Assembly (NCBI RefSeq): GCF_022965805.1
Contig: NC_133110.1
Coordinates: 33,134,790 to 33,198,789 of the forward strand
Source: Primulina eburnea
Taxonomy: Eukaryota; Streptophyta; Magnoliopsida; Lamiales; Gesneriaceae
Length of the DNA: 64,000 nt
Direction of reading: 5' to 3'
Positions 1 through 11,550 of this stretch are shown here, in pieces. Every line of letters begins with the position of its first letter. Position 1 is the first letter of the stretch. The position numbers and the translations under genes are program-made. The notes under the pieces are model-generated. The model had not been told where the DNA came from and did not search any database. It was given only the letters and a program-made list of their open reading frames with translations.

Positions 1-134
1 CAATGAATTATAACACAAATTAATGAAATAAACATGCATTTAATGTTTTAAAACAATTTAATAAAATACTAAAGAAATCTAATAACTTGCATGCATGTGG
101 TTCACGTGGACCTTCAAATTTTTGGGATGTTACA
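1..134 (-). repeat. 5' tip of the LARD 3' LTR
   Basis: This stretch matches 6091-6224 almost base for base and ends with ...GGGATGTTACA next to the polypurine tract. The rest of this LTR lies to the left of the window. Confidence 0.9.
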
Positions 135-137
135 ATT

Positions 138-150
138 TACCCCCCTTAAA
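138..150 (-). other. Polypurine tract of the LARD
   Basis: On the minus strand the sequence is TTTAAGGGGGGTA directly before the TGTAACATCCC start of the LTR. A G-rich purine run at this place is the normal plus-strand primer of LTR retrotransposons. Confidence 0.75.
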
Positions 151-2700
151 TTGAATTTCTTCCCCGAAATTCGCTTATCCTCGATAAACAGAAAGTTTAG
201 ACTCTTAATTCTAATATCGCAATAATTCACGCTTCCGCTGTGCTACTCTGATAAAATACGTGTTAGGTTGTCCTTACGTCTCTTCAATCCTAATTATTTT
301 GTCTATTGAAATCCTTATTTGCGAATTGCAACATAGAACGACTTATGTCGACTTAGTTCTATTCTACTCAAACATCGAATTCTGACTTTTCTCAAACTTC
401 CCAATATTAGAAATGGCAGTTCGAATTGCGTCTTACTTTTCTTATACTGTACCTGTAATGTTCATTGATCTATTACATTTGTATTTATGCAGTTCCCCTA
501 AGAAACCTTAGCACCGAAATTTATTGATCGATTCCTATCCTTGATAATACACTCAAATTTAAACTTTATCTCAACCCCATAATAACATTAGACTAAGATC
601 CTTGAATCGAATATTTATTTTACGACACCAAACTTTCGTAACTTAACTACTTACAAGTACATACCCAATATAAAATTTGTGCGAATTTTATTCTCGAGTA
701 ACGTTAATCCATAAAATCCAAATATACAATATCGAAGTTCTACCTATATTTTAAAGCCCTTCAAGTCCAAATTACATGCTTAAACTATTTTCTTTATAAT
801 TACAATATAGTGGAGGCCTAAGACTCTGGACTTTCCTCATTGGAACAAATGTCGCATTCTTATGTATCCTTAATGCTTAATTAATTCTAGAATATAAACT
901 TAATAAGTTATCCCATGGTAGTCTTACACTAACTCTAATTAATCAACTACACTTATAATCCATAGATTTCTAGAATCCCACATCAAGATTTATATTTCTT
1001 ACTCGATAAAAATCTTAATATTCGTTTATTGGTAATCTATGCTGAACACCTCTAATTCCCTTTTTTTTTTCATTTCACCCAAAATTTTCTATACGAACAC
1101 CTATTTCATAAACTTAAAATTAGAGCTTACGCAACCCAAATAGTATTAGATAACATAATTACAACACACATATTCACTTATTCCCAATTTTCTTAATGAA
1201 TCACCAAAAATTTCTCAAGACAAGGTATCTACCTCAATTCTTACATGCGTATATCGAGTAACCTAACCATCAATCATACCCAACTTCATAGAAAAATTAA
1301 ATTACAACAAAGGTACAATCTTAACCGATAAGATCATAACTAAAACTTATGGTACATCAAACTTTAAGCTCTCAAAAATAAGTTAACTTGCTGTCTATTC
1401 TTATAACTTAACTAATCGATCAACTTTACCTTAAATTATTATAACTTTAAATTCTTAATTTGCCACAACATTAACTCGCTAACGCTTAAATTTTCAAGCC
1501 CAAGGTTGATTCATCCTACAATGTCCTTGATTACTATTCCTTATAACATTATAACCCAGATATTTCAAGGTTCTAAGTATCCCTTCGAGCCCAAATCGTC
1601 GAAAATTCCTATCATTTAAACCATTCAATCTTCACTTACTGCTAATCTGGTCCCCAAATTTATTAAAAATTGCAAAATTAATTCCTAATTTCCTCGAATA
1701 TTATGCGAATTTTACTTAATTTCTAAAATTTTCCATAATTACCCATAAGCTATTGGCGTCCCTAATTCCATTTTATAAGTTGCTCGTAACACGAAGTTCA
1801 AAAATTTTAAGCTAATTAAACCCAAATCAATTCCCATAACCTTGTATAATTACTGATTCAACCCCAGTCTTCCTCAAAGTTTGAATTTAATCCTCAAGAA
1901 TTTCGGAATTTGCGATTTGGCCCTTAAATTTCTCTAAAATTACCATTTTGTCCTTACACTCTTCGAAATTTGCATTTTTGTCCCCATAAAATTTTCGATT
2001 TTATCCTCATTAAACCTTAAATTTCTCAAAACTCAGAATTAAATCCCAAAATTTTGTAAATTCAAAAATAGTCTATTAGAAGTTTATTTTTGCGCTTAGG
2101 TCTTCAAATTATTGGTTATTACAAATAGGTCCTTAATATTCTCAATTCATGCAATTCAACCCTTAAATCCCACTAGGTAGAGCATGCATCCTAAATAATT
2201 TTTACAATTTTATACTTCCAAAAATTGTTGTAGTTTTCGAATCATTATTCCTTACGTCGAGTCCTCAAAATTAACTCAACTAGCCACCATGAATTGCCAG
2301 TAATTTTTTAGAAAATCTACAAGTCCCAAAAGCATTAATAATCGTCAAGTTTAACTTATGACCCACAAGTAAAACATAAGTACTACCAACCACAAATTAA
2401 TATAGTCAACTCATTTCCAACCTCTCCTAATGCCCAGTAACAAAATTCTTATTCATATCCAATTCCACCACTAAGCCAGCGTGCATGAAAAAAATATAAT
2501 ATCTCATTTAATGTCATAACATGCATAAAATTTTTTAAAGCATCTAATCTCAAACATAACGACAGATAAACATGATTATCGTAAATCATATATCATGAAG
2601 ACATGCAGGTGATAGAAGTAAAACATTTAAAACATTAAAACTTACAGACTTGAGGCTTGAAGACTGAGCTACAGAAGCTGATGGTGGCACAATCCTATAC
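151..2700. other. Non-coding internal region of the LARD
   Basis: This is an AT-rich, strongly pyrimidine-biased stretch on the plus strand with stops in all frames and no recognisable domain. Phrases such as AATTTGCATTTTTGTCC recur loosely between 1890 and 2160. I see no gene here; it is interpreted as decayed retrotransposon internal sequence. Confidence 0.6.
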
Positions 2701-2709
2701 AGGACCCTT

Positions 2710-2723
2710 GCTCTGATACCAAC
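2710..2723 (-). promoter_or_regulatory. Second primer-binding-site-like motif
   Basis: The minus strand reads GTTGGTATCAGAGC, complementary to the 3' end of initiator tRNA-Met. It lies about 80 bp downstream (minus sense) of the 5S-like block, the order found in Cassandra TRIM elements, and is separate from the PBS of the host LARD at 3174-3189. Confidence 0.55.
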
Positions 2724-2802
2724 TACAACGCCCTATATTCGACGACTATCCTCACTGTACCAAGACGAATCTTTCCAGCGTGTTTATATCCTCACTCACA
2801 CG

Positions 2803-2890
2803 CACCCTAGGAACTTCTTAGGGGGTCATCCATCCCAAAATTGCACCAAGTCAAGCACGCTTAACTTTGGATTTCTTATGTGATGAGGTA
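2803..2890 (-). pseudogene. 5S rRNA-like promoter block (Cassandra-like TRIM remnant)
   Basis: Minus-strand 2868-2851 reads AAAGTTAAGCGTGCTTGA, the internal A-box region of plant 5S rRNA, followed at 2840-2822 by TTTTGGGATGGATGACCC, the C-box region, and then AAGAAGTTCCTAGGGTGC, like the 3' part of 5S rRNA. The spacing between boxes is close to that in 5S genes, but the 5' half is not recognisable, so it is not a functional 5S gene. 5S-derived sequence followed by a tRNA-Met PBS is the hallmark of Cassandra terminal-repeat retrotransposons in miniature. The alternative is an isolated 5S pseudogene. Confidence 0.7.
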
Positions 2891-3173
2891 CCGAAAAGAA
2901 GATACACATTCTTGATATGAGTAATACACATCAAATTTTTAAGCCCTCTTCAACTGCACAGTCCCATACCTGTACAGTGTCGGAATCTCTCTCCTTCCGT
3001 TGTAAGATCGGTTCATACATGTTCCTTCCATCTAGAAGCCTGCCAGGAGCCGCTCATTGTCCGTGCAACCTCATGGCACCGGCGATCAATCCTCGCCCTC
3101 TTCGACCTCGGGCCTCACATGCCCACCAGCTTCCGCTTGGTTCGTCCCCGAACCACACCGTACTCAGAGAGGT

Positions 3174-3189
3174 CGGCTCTGATACCAAC
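3174..3189 (-). promoter_or_regulatory. Primer binding site of the LARD (tRNA-Met)
   Basis: The minus strand GTTGGTATCAGAGCCG directly abuts the LTR end ...GATATTACA, giving the expected LTR-PBS junction. Confidence 0.85.
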
Positions 3190-6100
3190 TGTAATATCTA
3201 CTAATTTTAAAGAAAAATTGCGGAAATAATTTTTTTTTATAAAGCTCTCATTTTGGAAATAAACATTTAAATAAATCGTAGGCATGCGGTCCTACTTAAA
3301 AACATCATTTTAAAATTTTCATAAGTAATCCACCAATAAAAATATAGCGGAGTAAAAACGAGTAAAAATCCTAACATCAAACATTAAAATAAAACAGTGT
3401 ATAAAATACTCATATCCTCTCAAAAACATGAAATCATAAATGTGCCGAAAAATCATGCGGTCCTCGGGTCGTGTCGCCCACCGTACCAGTTCTGCCTACT
3501 CAGAGTTCGGTACCTCCAGTCTCCTCATCATTAAGCTCATCTGCATCACACACGCCTAATAAGTCTAAAAACTCAACACACCTGTAACAGGAATAAAAAG
3601 TACATATACATGGCACACAACAGTGAAAAATATCATGCTCAACATATCTTTCATGAAATTAAAAGCATAACATAAACGTGTCGTGTAAAATCATCTCGTG
3701 TCAAACATATCATCTCGTGTCATCGTATACATATACATTTTATTTTAATTGAATTCGGTTCAGTAGTTGTGATTTTCGTATCGGCTCTATCGTATCATCT
3801 CTATCGATGGATCCATCTACGTATAACCATAATACCGGAGGGCGGGGCACATCAGCGGCAACATTACCCGTCCACTGAGCCCGAGCCTCAGCTCATCATA
3901 TCTCATATCATCGTATACATATACATCGTCAGTCACAACAATTCCCATCCTTAAAAAATAACATTATATTCACCACTTAATAAAACATGCATATACGTAA
4001 CTTTTTACTTAAAACCAAGCATGCAACATATTTATCATAATTGCGTAAAAATCGTAGACATGATGCATAAAAATTTAAAATATCATAAATTTGTGCTCAG
4101 GGCGCTGCCAATGCTAAATGAACATTTTGTCCCTGGAAACCAAAAAATTATTGTTTTGCCCCTAGATGTAAAATTTCACGTTTTTGACATTTTCTTAATT
4201 TCATTGACTCTAACATATCCCAAATAATTATTTAAGCCTACATGAATTTCCCATATTTTTATTTGGCTTAAATTTGATGAATTTTAAATTAATATTTAAA
4301 CATAACATATTAATGCGTTTTAATCCCGAATTAAACCAAATTAGTATAAAATTCCCAAACTTAAAACTTAGACTTCTAATAATTAATTGAGCTTAAATAT
4401 AATTTTCCATAATATACATTAAGCTTAAATATAGGCATTTCAATTAATTCTTTAATTAACGTTTCGTGCGGCGATTAAATCTCGGATAAATCCAAAACTC
4501 ATTATTTTGTTCCAAAACTTACCAAACTCTTAAAAATGTCCCAAAACATATTTAAAAGCATCCGTAGACGTAAACTCAAGCCAAATTCAAAACTTAACCG
4601 ACTCGTTTTAAAACTTGGATTGGGGTCCCGATTTTAACCCGAATCGAATCGAAGCTTAACCAAAACTTTCCCAAATTTTTACCATACCCTAAAAACATCT
4701 AAAAGGTCCTAAAAACCTGACCTTTAGACACTCGAATAATAAACCAGCAAGCTGCTGGAATCTCCAGCATGTGCTAACATGAAAGCCTTAGTCACCATCT
4801 TTCCTTAATTCGAATCTCGTCTAAAACTGACGGAACCAGCTACGACTCAGCCTTCCCTGGACCACCCTAGGACCCGTCTAGACCCAACAAACCTATGGAT
4901 CTAGCCCCATGCTCACCTAGAAGCGTTCAAACTAACTAGCCACCCAACAAACACCCCTGCGTCCAACCCCGTTTCCCCCAACCCCAAGCGGTTCCAAGGG
5001 CAAGACCAGCAGGTGGTGGACCTCCCCTAGCCTCGGTTGGACCCTCTTGGATCGAGCCTCAGTGTGGTTCAGCCACTGCCCGACCGAACTCAACCCAACA
5101 CTACACCAAATTCACCCGAAACCTTAGCCACACGCATGACCACATCGGTTTTCACCAAGATCTGAGTGTTCCCTAGAATCCCTTCATCATATCGCCTTCG
5201 ACACAGCATGTTCACCTCTAGGCAACCAAAAATTGGCAGCCCCCTTGCATCATTTAAGAAAAACGTGAATGGAAGACATGGAAACGCAATAACATGCAAG
5301 TAAACCAAACAAATATCATGCATACAATTGGATCGAGAGTTTCACACATCAACAAACATCATACAGCCTGCATAAAACATGAGAGATGCAGAACAAAAGT
5401 AAAATGCGTGCCTCATGAGTTTGAAGATCAAGAACGATGCGAGGGAACCCGGATAAATTTTTCTTTGCAAGATTACTGGCCACCGAAGCTTTCCTCGATG
5501 CAAAGCTCTGAACTTGATAGAAAATGCAGCTAGGGGATACTAAATAATTCAGAGAATGGAGTGGTTGGAGCGGGGGTGTCGGCTATTATGAGGTAGGGTA
5601 GGTTTAGGTTTAGTTTAAGTGTAGTTTAGGTTAATGAAAATGTGCACTAATGGGCCGCCATTAAAATAAAAAAGGTTTTAAGCTTATAAGCTTAAAATTA
5701 GGCCCATTAAATCCAAACACACTCCTGAAAAATATTTCGTGTTGGAAAGTTTTTTGAAAACATTAGTCGAATCTTAAAAAATCCCCCGATTTGACAAAAT
5801 TTGTGTATCAGTGAAAAATAAATTCTTGCGGGTAAAAACACCCAATAAATCGCATTTTTGAAAAATACACTTAAAAAAACTTAATTAATTAATAAGAATT
5901 AATCTTGTAATAAAATAATTTTTCCTGAAAAGTTTCCGGTCTCCGTTCCTCGTCGAGCGTGAAATGCATCATGAACTTTAAAAATTTCATGAATTAGGTC
6001 TTATCATGCATTAATTATGCATTAAGTGCATAAAAATAATTAAACTCATAAATTAAATAAAAACCCTAGATTGCATGAACTTTAAATAAACAATGAATTA

Positions 6101-6224
6101 TAACACAAATTAATGAAATAAACATGCATTTAATGCTTTAAAACAATTTAATATAATACTCAAGAAATCTAATAACTTGCATGCATGTGGTTCATGTGGA
6201 CCTTCAAATTTTTGGGACGTTACA
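3190..6224 (-). repeat. 5' LTR of the LARD, 3035 bp
   Basis: The LTR begins (minus sense) with TGTAACGTCCC at 6224 and ends ATATTACA at 3190. It holds no credible coding sequence; short open frames inside it do not match anything recognised. Its length, its ends and a segment around 3450-3560 resemble the 2.95 kb solo LTR at 29687-32636, suggesting related families. Confidence 0.85.
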
Positions 6225-8135
6225 ATCTGACCTTCAACTTCCATGGTCAACTTTCCTCGTTTCACGTCAATGATGGCTCCAACAGTATCAAGTAATGGTC
6301 GTCCTAGAATGGCGGGGGCGTTCTGATTATTCTCCATCTCAAGTACCACAAACTCTGCTAGAAGCTTCAATTTATCGATCCGAATTTGAACATCTTCCAC
6401 AATACCCAATGGTGTCCTGACCGATTTATCTGCCATCTACAAGCTTAGTCATGTGGGCTCATCATGCTTAATCCAAGTTTCTCGTAGAGAGAACTTGGCA
6501 TTATATTCACGCTTGCTCCTGAGTCACAGATAGCTTTTTCCACTAATTGACCCCCAATTTCACATGGTACAACAAATTCACTGGGATCTTGCAGCTTCTG
6601 AGGAAGTTTTCTTTGTGTTTCTTCAGTAAATTCCAATTTCTTCTGATATGCAAACTCAATGTTAGTATGTAGCTTCTTGAAATTTTCAAGAATTTTTTTC
6701 TTCTGAAATTCAGCATTTAATTGTAAAATCTCTGGGGGTAGGGGAGTAAAGAAATATCAATGCATTGATTTGAATCATACCTCTCACTTTTCTTACCTCG
6801 AACTCTTTTTCTCGGCGCTGACTTATCTTCCCGGATGGGCGTGTGATCAACCTTTTTCTCTTCTATTTTTACTTTACCAATCTCCTCATGCTGAATAAAA
6901 ATGGCATTTACTTCTCTCAGATTTGGATATGCAGTTTTTGGTACTGTGCCTGATGGTTGAGACGTGAGTTGCTTCGTTATCTGCCCCATTGCGACTCAAG
7001 GGTTTTCAAGGAAGCACCAATGTTCGCCACATGTGTCTCTAAGTTGTCAAGTCTAGACTCAGCCCTAGCCATTCTTTTGTCAGATTCAGCAATAAGTGTC
7101 CCAAAAAAAAATCCTTAAATGATGGCGTCCCTTCCCATTTGATGTATTGAACCCCGGTGGAGGATTCAACACATTCTTATTATTTGCGTAAGAAAAATTT
7201 TCACGCTTTCTCAAACCAGGATGATAAGTATTAGGGGGAGGGTTACCTCGATATCCTCCATAGCCACCGACATTCCTATTGTTGATGTAATGGACCTCTT
7301 CAGGAAAATGTGATTCTTCGACAATAGCCAGTGGTACTTCAGATGTAATCACTTTATTCATGGTTGCTATCTGTGTAGTCAATGCTGATACTTGCACAGT
7401 GAGTGATGTAATAGGAACCACATCATAAATTTCAGTTGTCCTCTTTACCCCTGACCTTTCAGATGGCCATTGGTAGCTGTTAATATTCATCTGCTCAAGC
7501 AAGTCATAGTCTTCAGCAGGAGATTTGGCAAAGATAGTGCCACCCGCCGCTGCATCCATTGTTGTCCGTGTCTGGCCATTCAACCTTTATAGAAAAGCTC
7601 AATCTGTACCCCAGTCTTTAAAAGCATGATTTGGGAACCTCCGAAACAACTCCTTATACATTTCCCACGCCTCATAAAGCTGCTCAAAGTCAGTCTGCCT
7701 AAAAGTACTAATCTCAATCTTCAACTGTGCAGAATTTGCAGGGGAAAAATATTTAGAAATAAACTTTGTTGCCATTTCTTGCCACGTTGTTATGGTCCCC
7801 AATGGAAGTGATTGGAGCCATCCTCTTGCTTGGTCCATGAGAGAAAATGGAAACAAACGCAATATAATAATATCATCAGGAACATTATTAATTTTTACCA
7901 TATCCGTGATCTCCAGGAAAGTCCTCAAATGAACGTGATGATTAGAAGTAGCAGTTCCAGCAAACTGGTTTTGCTGAACCATATTGATCAGAGCAGGCTT
8001 CAACACGAAATTATTGGCATTGATGGTCCCTCGAGCAATGCCAGAGTAATGATTGTTGATCGCTGGTCGGAAGTGATCTCTGATTGGTATAGCCTCTGGC
8101 AGGTTTTGTCTGTCATTTTCTCTGTGTTCAGCCAA
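6225..8135 (-). pseudogene. Athila-like Gypsy gag and protease, broken
   Basis: Gag would form the particle and the aspartic protease would process it. Reading from 8135 down, the first piece (about 178 residues) has the Athila-type gag core with LRLFPFSLMDQARGWLQSLP, ITTWQEMATKFISKYF and LYEAWEMYKELF. A second piece (7583-7086) has GGYRGNPPPNTYHPGLR and NNKNVLNPPPGFNT. The protease start lies at 6636-6445 (KAICDSGASVNIMPSSLYEK, with catalytic DSGA) and continues at 6436 with RTPLGIVEDVQI and APAILGRPLLDT. Frameshifts and stops separate the pieces, and the LARD interrupts the protease at 6224. The remaining pol lies left of the window. The family call rests on these peptides and on the TGGCGCC primer site. 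Confidence 0.85.
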
Positions 8136-8352
8136 TGCTTGGATCTCTTCTCTTCTTACTTTTCTTAATTTCTCGCAGTTCTTTCGATCTCCGGATCAAA
8201 AATAAGAAAGTCAGAGCTTTGCGATCTTAGCATGCACTGTCAAACAGAAAAAAATGAACAACTCAATAAATATAAAAATAGAATAAAAAAGTCCTAAATT
8301 AAAATCTAGACTAATTGGTAACAATACTGATATAAATTCAAATTTTGACACC

Positions 8353-8369
8353 CCCCAACAACGGCGCCA
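8353..8369 (-). promoter_or_regulatory. Primer binding site of the minus-strand Athila element
   Basis: The minus strand reads TGGCGCCGTTGTTGGGG, the Athila/Tat type of primer binding site (tRNA-Asp-like), six bases after the LTR end. The leader between it and gag (8136-8352) contains nothing else recognisable. Confidence 0.8.
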
Positions 8370-9316
8370 AAAACTTGTTGCGTTGTTTTCTTGATTGCTC
8401 GCAAGCACACGGCATCAAATTATAGTAAAATGTATTTTTGAGTACAAGTGTCGATCCCACGAGGAGTGTGTATATAAACGTATATCAGTACTTATAATTA
8501 AAATAGTCTCAATTTTATTTAGAAAAATCAAAAGAGGTTTGATTTGTTTAAAAACAACTTACTTGCAAATAAATAATTAAACTAAACACCAAATGGAGAA
8601 ATATCACTGAGAGAAAATATCTAGAGGAATGATTTCACTAAGTTTCCACGATAATTATTCTCGATTGAATTTATATTCATGAATTCCAATTATTTAATAG
8701 CCAAGCACACTTAATTATTTTATTCCTCCTTTCCCAAGTGACGAATAAATTGTTTTAATCAAACTTTGATTTAAACATTCCTAATAAAAATCTAAGTTTC
8801 ATTGATAAATGCAAACGATGTTCTCATTTAGCCTCGCTAAAGTTATACGCCTTTCGAACGATATAAATATTCAACGATGTGTCTCTAATGATCTATAATC
8901 TTAATCCCTCTCCCGAGTTGTAGAATTAATCAAGCAACACTCAATTTATGACCAGTAAATTGCAGTGAATAAAAACAAGAGACACACAATTAAACCAAAC
9001 GGAATTCAATCATATAAAAAGATGCATCAAATCATCGTATCAACAAAGCTACGTCATTTTCTAGACTAGAAAATTATTTCACGATGAATTCTAAATAAAA
9101 ACAACACATGTTTAAAGTTTTAGACATCACAACATAGTAAAATATAAAAGTGAAAGAATAGATGACAAATCCGAAGAGTCGTGTCTGTCCCCAGATCCAG
9201 AGTTCTTCGTATTTGTGATCGATCTTCGCACTCCGGATCTTCGTCTCGTGTTCGCTCCTGCTTTCTTGTGTGTTTTTCTCCCAAAAAACGGCTTCTTTAT
9301 TTTCTGAACCCTCCTC

Positions 9317-9322
9317 TTTATA
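9317..9322 (-). promoter_or_regulatory. TATA box of the Athila LTR
   Basis: The minus strand reads GGAAATATAAAGAGG. It is 57 bp downstream of the CGC-N4-GCG array in the same LTR, so it is the likely core promoter and the array would be promoter-proximal U3. Confidence 0.5.
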
Positions 9323-9378
9323 TTTCCGCGTCTGGGCCTTAAATGAAAGCCCATAAGTAATGTTCTCGCCGCCATTAG

Positions 9379-9583
9379 CGCCTAGGCGCCCGTCATTCCC
9401 GAGTATAAGCGCCACGGCGCGCGACTCTTGTTCCTTAGAGACTAGGCGCTTGTTCTTCGTATTTGCTGCACCACGGAGCTTGTTGGGCAGCGCCTAGGTG
9501 CTCGTTCCTCGATAGTAAGGCGCCTCGGCGCTTGTTGGGCAGCGCCTAGGCGCTCGTCTTTTGAACTAATGAGCGCTGTGGCG
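9379..9583. repeat. CGC-N4-GCG decamer array, CTAG type
   Basis: Copies include CGCCTAGGCG at 9379 and 9543, CGCCACGGCG at 9410, CGCCTAGGTG at 9491, CGCCTCGGCG at 9521 and CGCTGTGGCG at 9574, in an otherwise AT-rich LTR. It lies 194-398 bp from the LTR 5' end. Confidence 0.8.
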
Positions 9584-9777
9584 CTACACTGTGGCATTGT
9601 GGCTCTCGTCTATTGCATTTTCACGCTTAAAAGCACCTCTCTTTTCTCTAAACAGTCAAATAGTTATTTATCCCCTGCACGACAAAAAAGAAACAAAAAC
9701 CAAGCATAATTCTGTTCGAAACTAACATAAATCAAATGGATTAACATATAAATTAAGTGTAATTTTTGCACTTATCA

Positions 9778-10161
9778 CTATTCAAGATTTAATTAAAGAA
9801 ATTAATAATCTTAAAGAACAAATAAAAATTTTAAAACAAAATAATATTAGTTTAGATTATAGAATCTCAGTTATTGAAAATAATAAAGATGATTTAGAAT
9901 TTAATTTTGATAGTAATTTTCAGAATATTTCATTTCTTGATCCCAATAAAAAAACATTTATCTGTTTTAAGTATGATTATATATCATAAATGGTATACTA
10001 ATATTACTCTATTACTTGATAATTCTTATAAGAAAAATTTCATAGCTATGATTAATAACGGTGCAGATATAAATGTTATACATGAAGGATTGATTCCTAC
10101 AAAATATTTTCATAAAATCACTCATTCTCTTTCTCATGCTGGACAAGAACCTTTAGAAAAA
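9778..10161 (+). pseudogene. Endogenous pararetrovirus fragment 1 (protease start)
   Basis: This is AT-rich sequence with Caulimoviridae-like coding remnants. An open stretch near 10030-10155 contains FIAMINNGADINVIHEGLIP, which aligns in style with the active-site region of the viral aspartic protease. The usual D-S/T-G triad is NNG here, so the catalytic aspartate is lost. The part before it (9778-9900) is lysine/asparagine rich and could be the end of the coat region. The fragment is cut by an Athila LTR on the left and another on the right. It is a fossil and cannot encode a working protein. Confidence 0.65.
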
Positions 10162-10348
10162 TGCACTTAAATTATCCTTATAATTAATAAAAATTGTTAG
10201 TTTTCTTGGGCGGAATTATGCGTTCTTTGTTACTTTTGGTGTGATTGCAGGAATCTAGGTGAGGCTACTACATGGGCGTAAAAAGGAGCGAAAATGGCGC
10301 TTAGAAGAAAATTGTGAAAATGGCCCTTCTCTGAAGACATCAAGACCC

Positions 10349-10600
10349 GCGCATATGCACGAGTCAGAGTCGCGCATATGCGCATATGCGCGCGAGATAC
10401 ACCGAAGACAAAGCAGAACAGAAAGGCACGCGCATATGCTTCTGTCTATGGCACGCAAGAGGGAATCCCAGAAGCACCAAAACAGAGGACTCCACGCACA
10501 TGCGCGGAGCGGGAGCGCGCATATGATGCGCACGAGATAGCCCAACACACAGAAAGATCCGCACATATGCGCGGAGCAAGGACACGTATATGCGCGCGAC
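10349..10600. repeat. CGC-N4-GCG decamer array, ATAT type (copy 1)
   Basis: Copies include CGCATATGCA at 10349, overlapping CGCATATGCG at 10373 and 10381, CGCATATGCT at 10431, CGCACATGCG at 10495 and variants near 10516, 10561 and 10584. A TATA-like CTTTAAAAAGG follows at 10634-10644. Confidence 0.8.
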
Positions 10601-10633
10601 GTGAATGCCAAATTCTGTAGGTTATGTCGTGGG

Positions 10634-10644
10634 CTTTAAAAAGG
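10634..10644 (+). promoter_or_regulatory. TATA-like element of the Athila LTR
   Basis: CTTTAAAAAGG follows the decamer array. The same word occurs after the arrays at 23730 (3' LTR) and, as TTTTAAAAAGA, at 19990 in front of the env-position ORF. Confidence 0.4.
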
Positions 10645-11550
10645 AAAAAAAAAAGAAGGACGATAGCCGACATACTAGAAAAGAGGAGACTAAAAAGCTA
10701 GAGCCAACGACGGAGCGTGGAGAACGAAGATTGAAGATGCTTAATCCGGACACCGAAACACACTTTCATGTCTCTTCAACACGTTTCTAATTCAGTTCTT
10801 TACTTTTACGTTTTTAATGATTACAAACATGTTTTGTATTGATTTAGATTCGAGTATGAACTAATTTTATTTTCTAGAGTTGACGTAGTCTTGATTGAAC
10901 CTATGTTATTGACGTTTTGAATTTTCATTGAATTAATTTATCGTGTTTATTTGTGATTTCTTGTCGTTAATGCTTTTGAATTACTGACCATAATTCGATT
11001 GATCAAATAATTAAGATCTAACACTCGAGAGAGGGGATTGAAATTAGGACAAGGGAAATCACATCGTCAGATGTTTATAACGCGCAAAAGACATATAACT
11101 CTGACGAATCCATAAGAGAACCTTGTTTGCATTTATTACGTGTTAAGTGATTTTGAATAGACATATTAAAATGGGTAATAGGTAATACAGTTCTATTTAT
11201 CACTTGAAAAAGGGAATAGGAAAATTGCGAGTTCCTGAGTATTAAACATCATGCAATTTAATAATATGTTAGTCAACATTAATTTAGCATAGGGGAGACC
11301 AGACGAAATCATATCTCTAGATTGATCTACCCACTGAATTTCAACTGCGTGCTAAGAATTAATAGGATTCGTTATTTGCTTTGGATTGATCATCAACTAT
11401 CTATTTGAATTTCCCAAATAAAGTTTAACTATGTCAATTATGGTACTTAATATACATTTTAAATAATTACTCATCGTGGGATCGATATCTTTACTCATAC
11501 CAGTACTAAAACTTGACACCGTACACTTGCGGTAGTGAAAATACGCAACA

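Larger units (their letters stand above)
1..6224 (-). mobile_element. Non-autonomous LTR retrotransposon (LARD type), 3' LTR cut by window edge
   Basis: Bases 1-134 repeat 6091-6224 with about five differences by eye. Read on the minus strand the element runs: 5' LTR (6224 to 3190), primer binding site (3189-3174), 3.05 kb internal region, polypurine tract (about 150-138), 3' LTR (134 and beyond the window). The LTR ends are TGTAA...TTACA. No gag, protease, RT or integrase is recognisable in the internal part, which is the definition of a LARD. It is inserted in the protease region of an Athila-like element; ATCTG at 6225-6229 is the expected right copy of a 5-bp target duplication, and its partner lies outside the window. 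Mobilisation would need proteins from another element. Confidence 0.85.
8376..9777 (-). repeat. 5' LTR of the minus-strand Athila element, 1402 bp
   Basis: In minus sense it begins TGATAAGTGCAAAAATT at 9777 and ends AACGCAACA at 8376. The second Athila element has an LTR with the same ends (TGATAAGTGC...ACGCAACA) but a different middle. On the right it directly abuts pararetrovirus sequence. Open frames at about 9074-9415 are in the LTR and are not genes. Confidence 0.85.
10162..11550 (+). repeat. Solo LTR of the plus-strand Athila family (copy 1)
   Basis: It matches the 3' LTR at 23282-24646 along its length and ends with the same GAAAATACGCAACA followed by the same virus sequence ATTACCAAAAGC. 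The first 16 bp of the LTR (TGATAAGTGC...) are missing. There is no Athila internal sequence behind it; virus sequence follows instead. Confidence 0.8.

Noticed and set aside
2710..2723. tRNA genes at the TGGTATCAGAGC sites
   Set aside because: They match only the tRNA 3' end and stand next to LTR ends, as primer binding sites do; no cloverleaf is present.
2803..2890. Functional 5S rRNA gene
   Set aside because: Only the A-box, C-box and 3' part are recognisable, the 5' half is gone and no T-rich terminator or tandem copies follow.
2917..3204. A 95-codon plus-strand frame
   Set aside because: It runs through the PBS and LTR junction of the LARD in the antisense direction.
9074..9415. Overlapping minus-strand open frames of 82 and 113 codons
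   Set aside because: They lie wholly inside the Athila LTR across its TATA box and show no domain.
10255..10673. Several Arg/Ala-rich frames on both strands (also 23350-23775 and 19708-20155)
   Set aside because: They are translations of the GC-rich decamer arrays; frames on both strands are open because the repeats lack stop codons.
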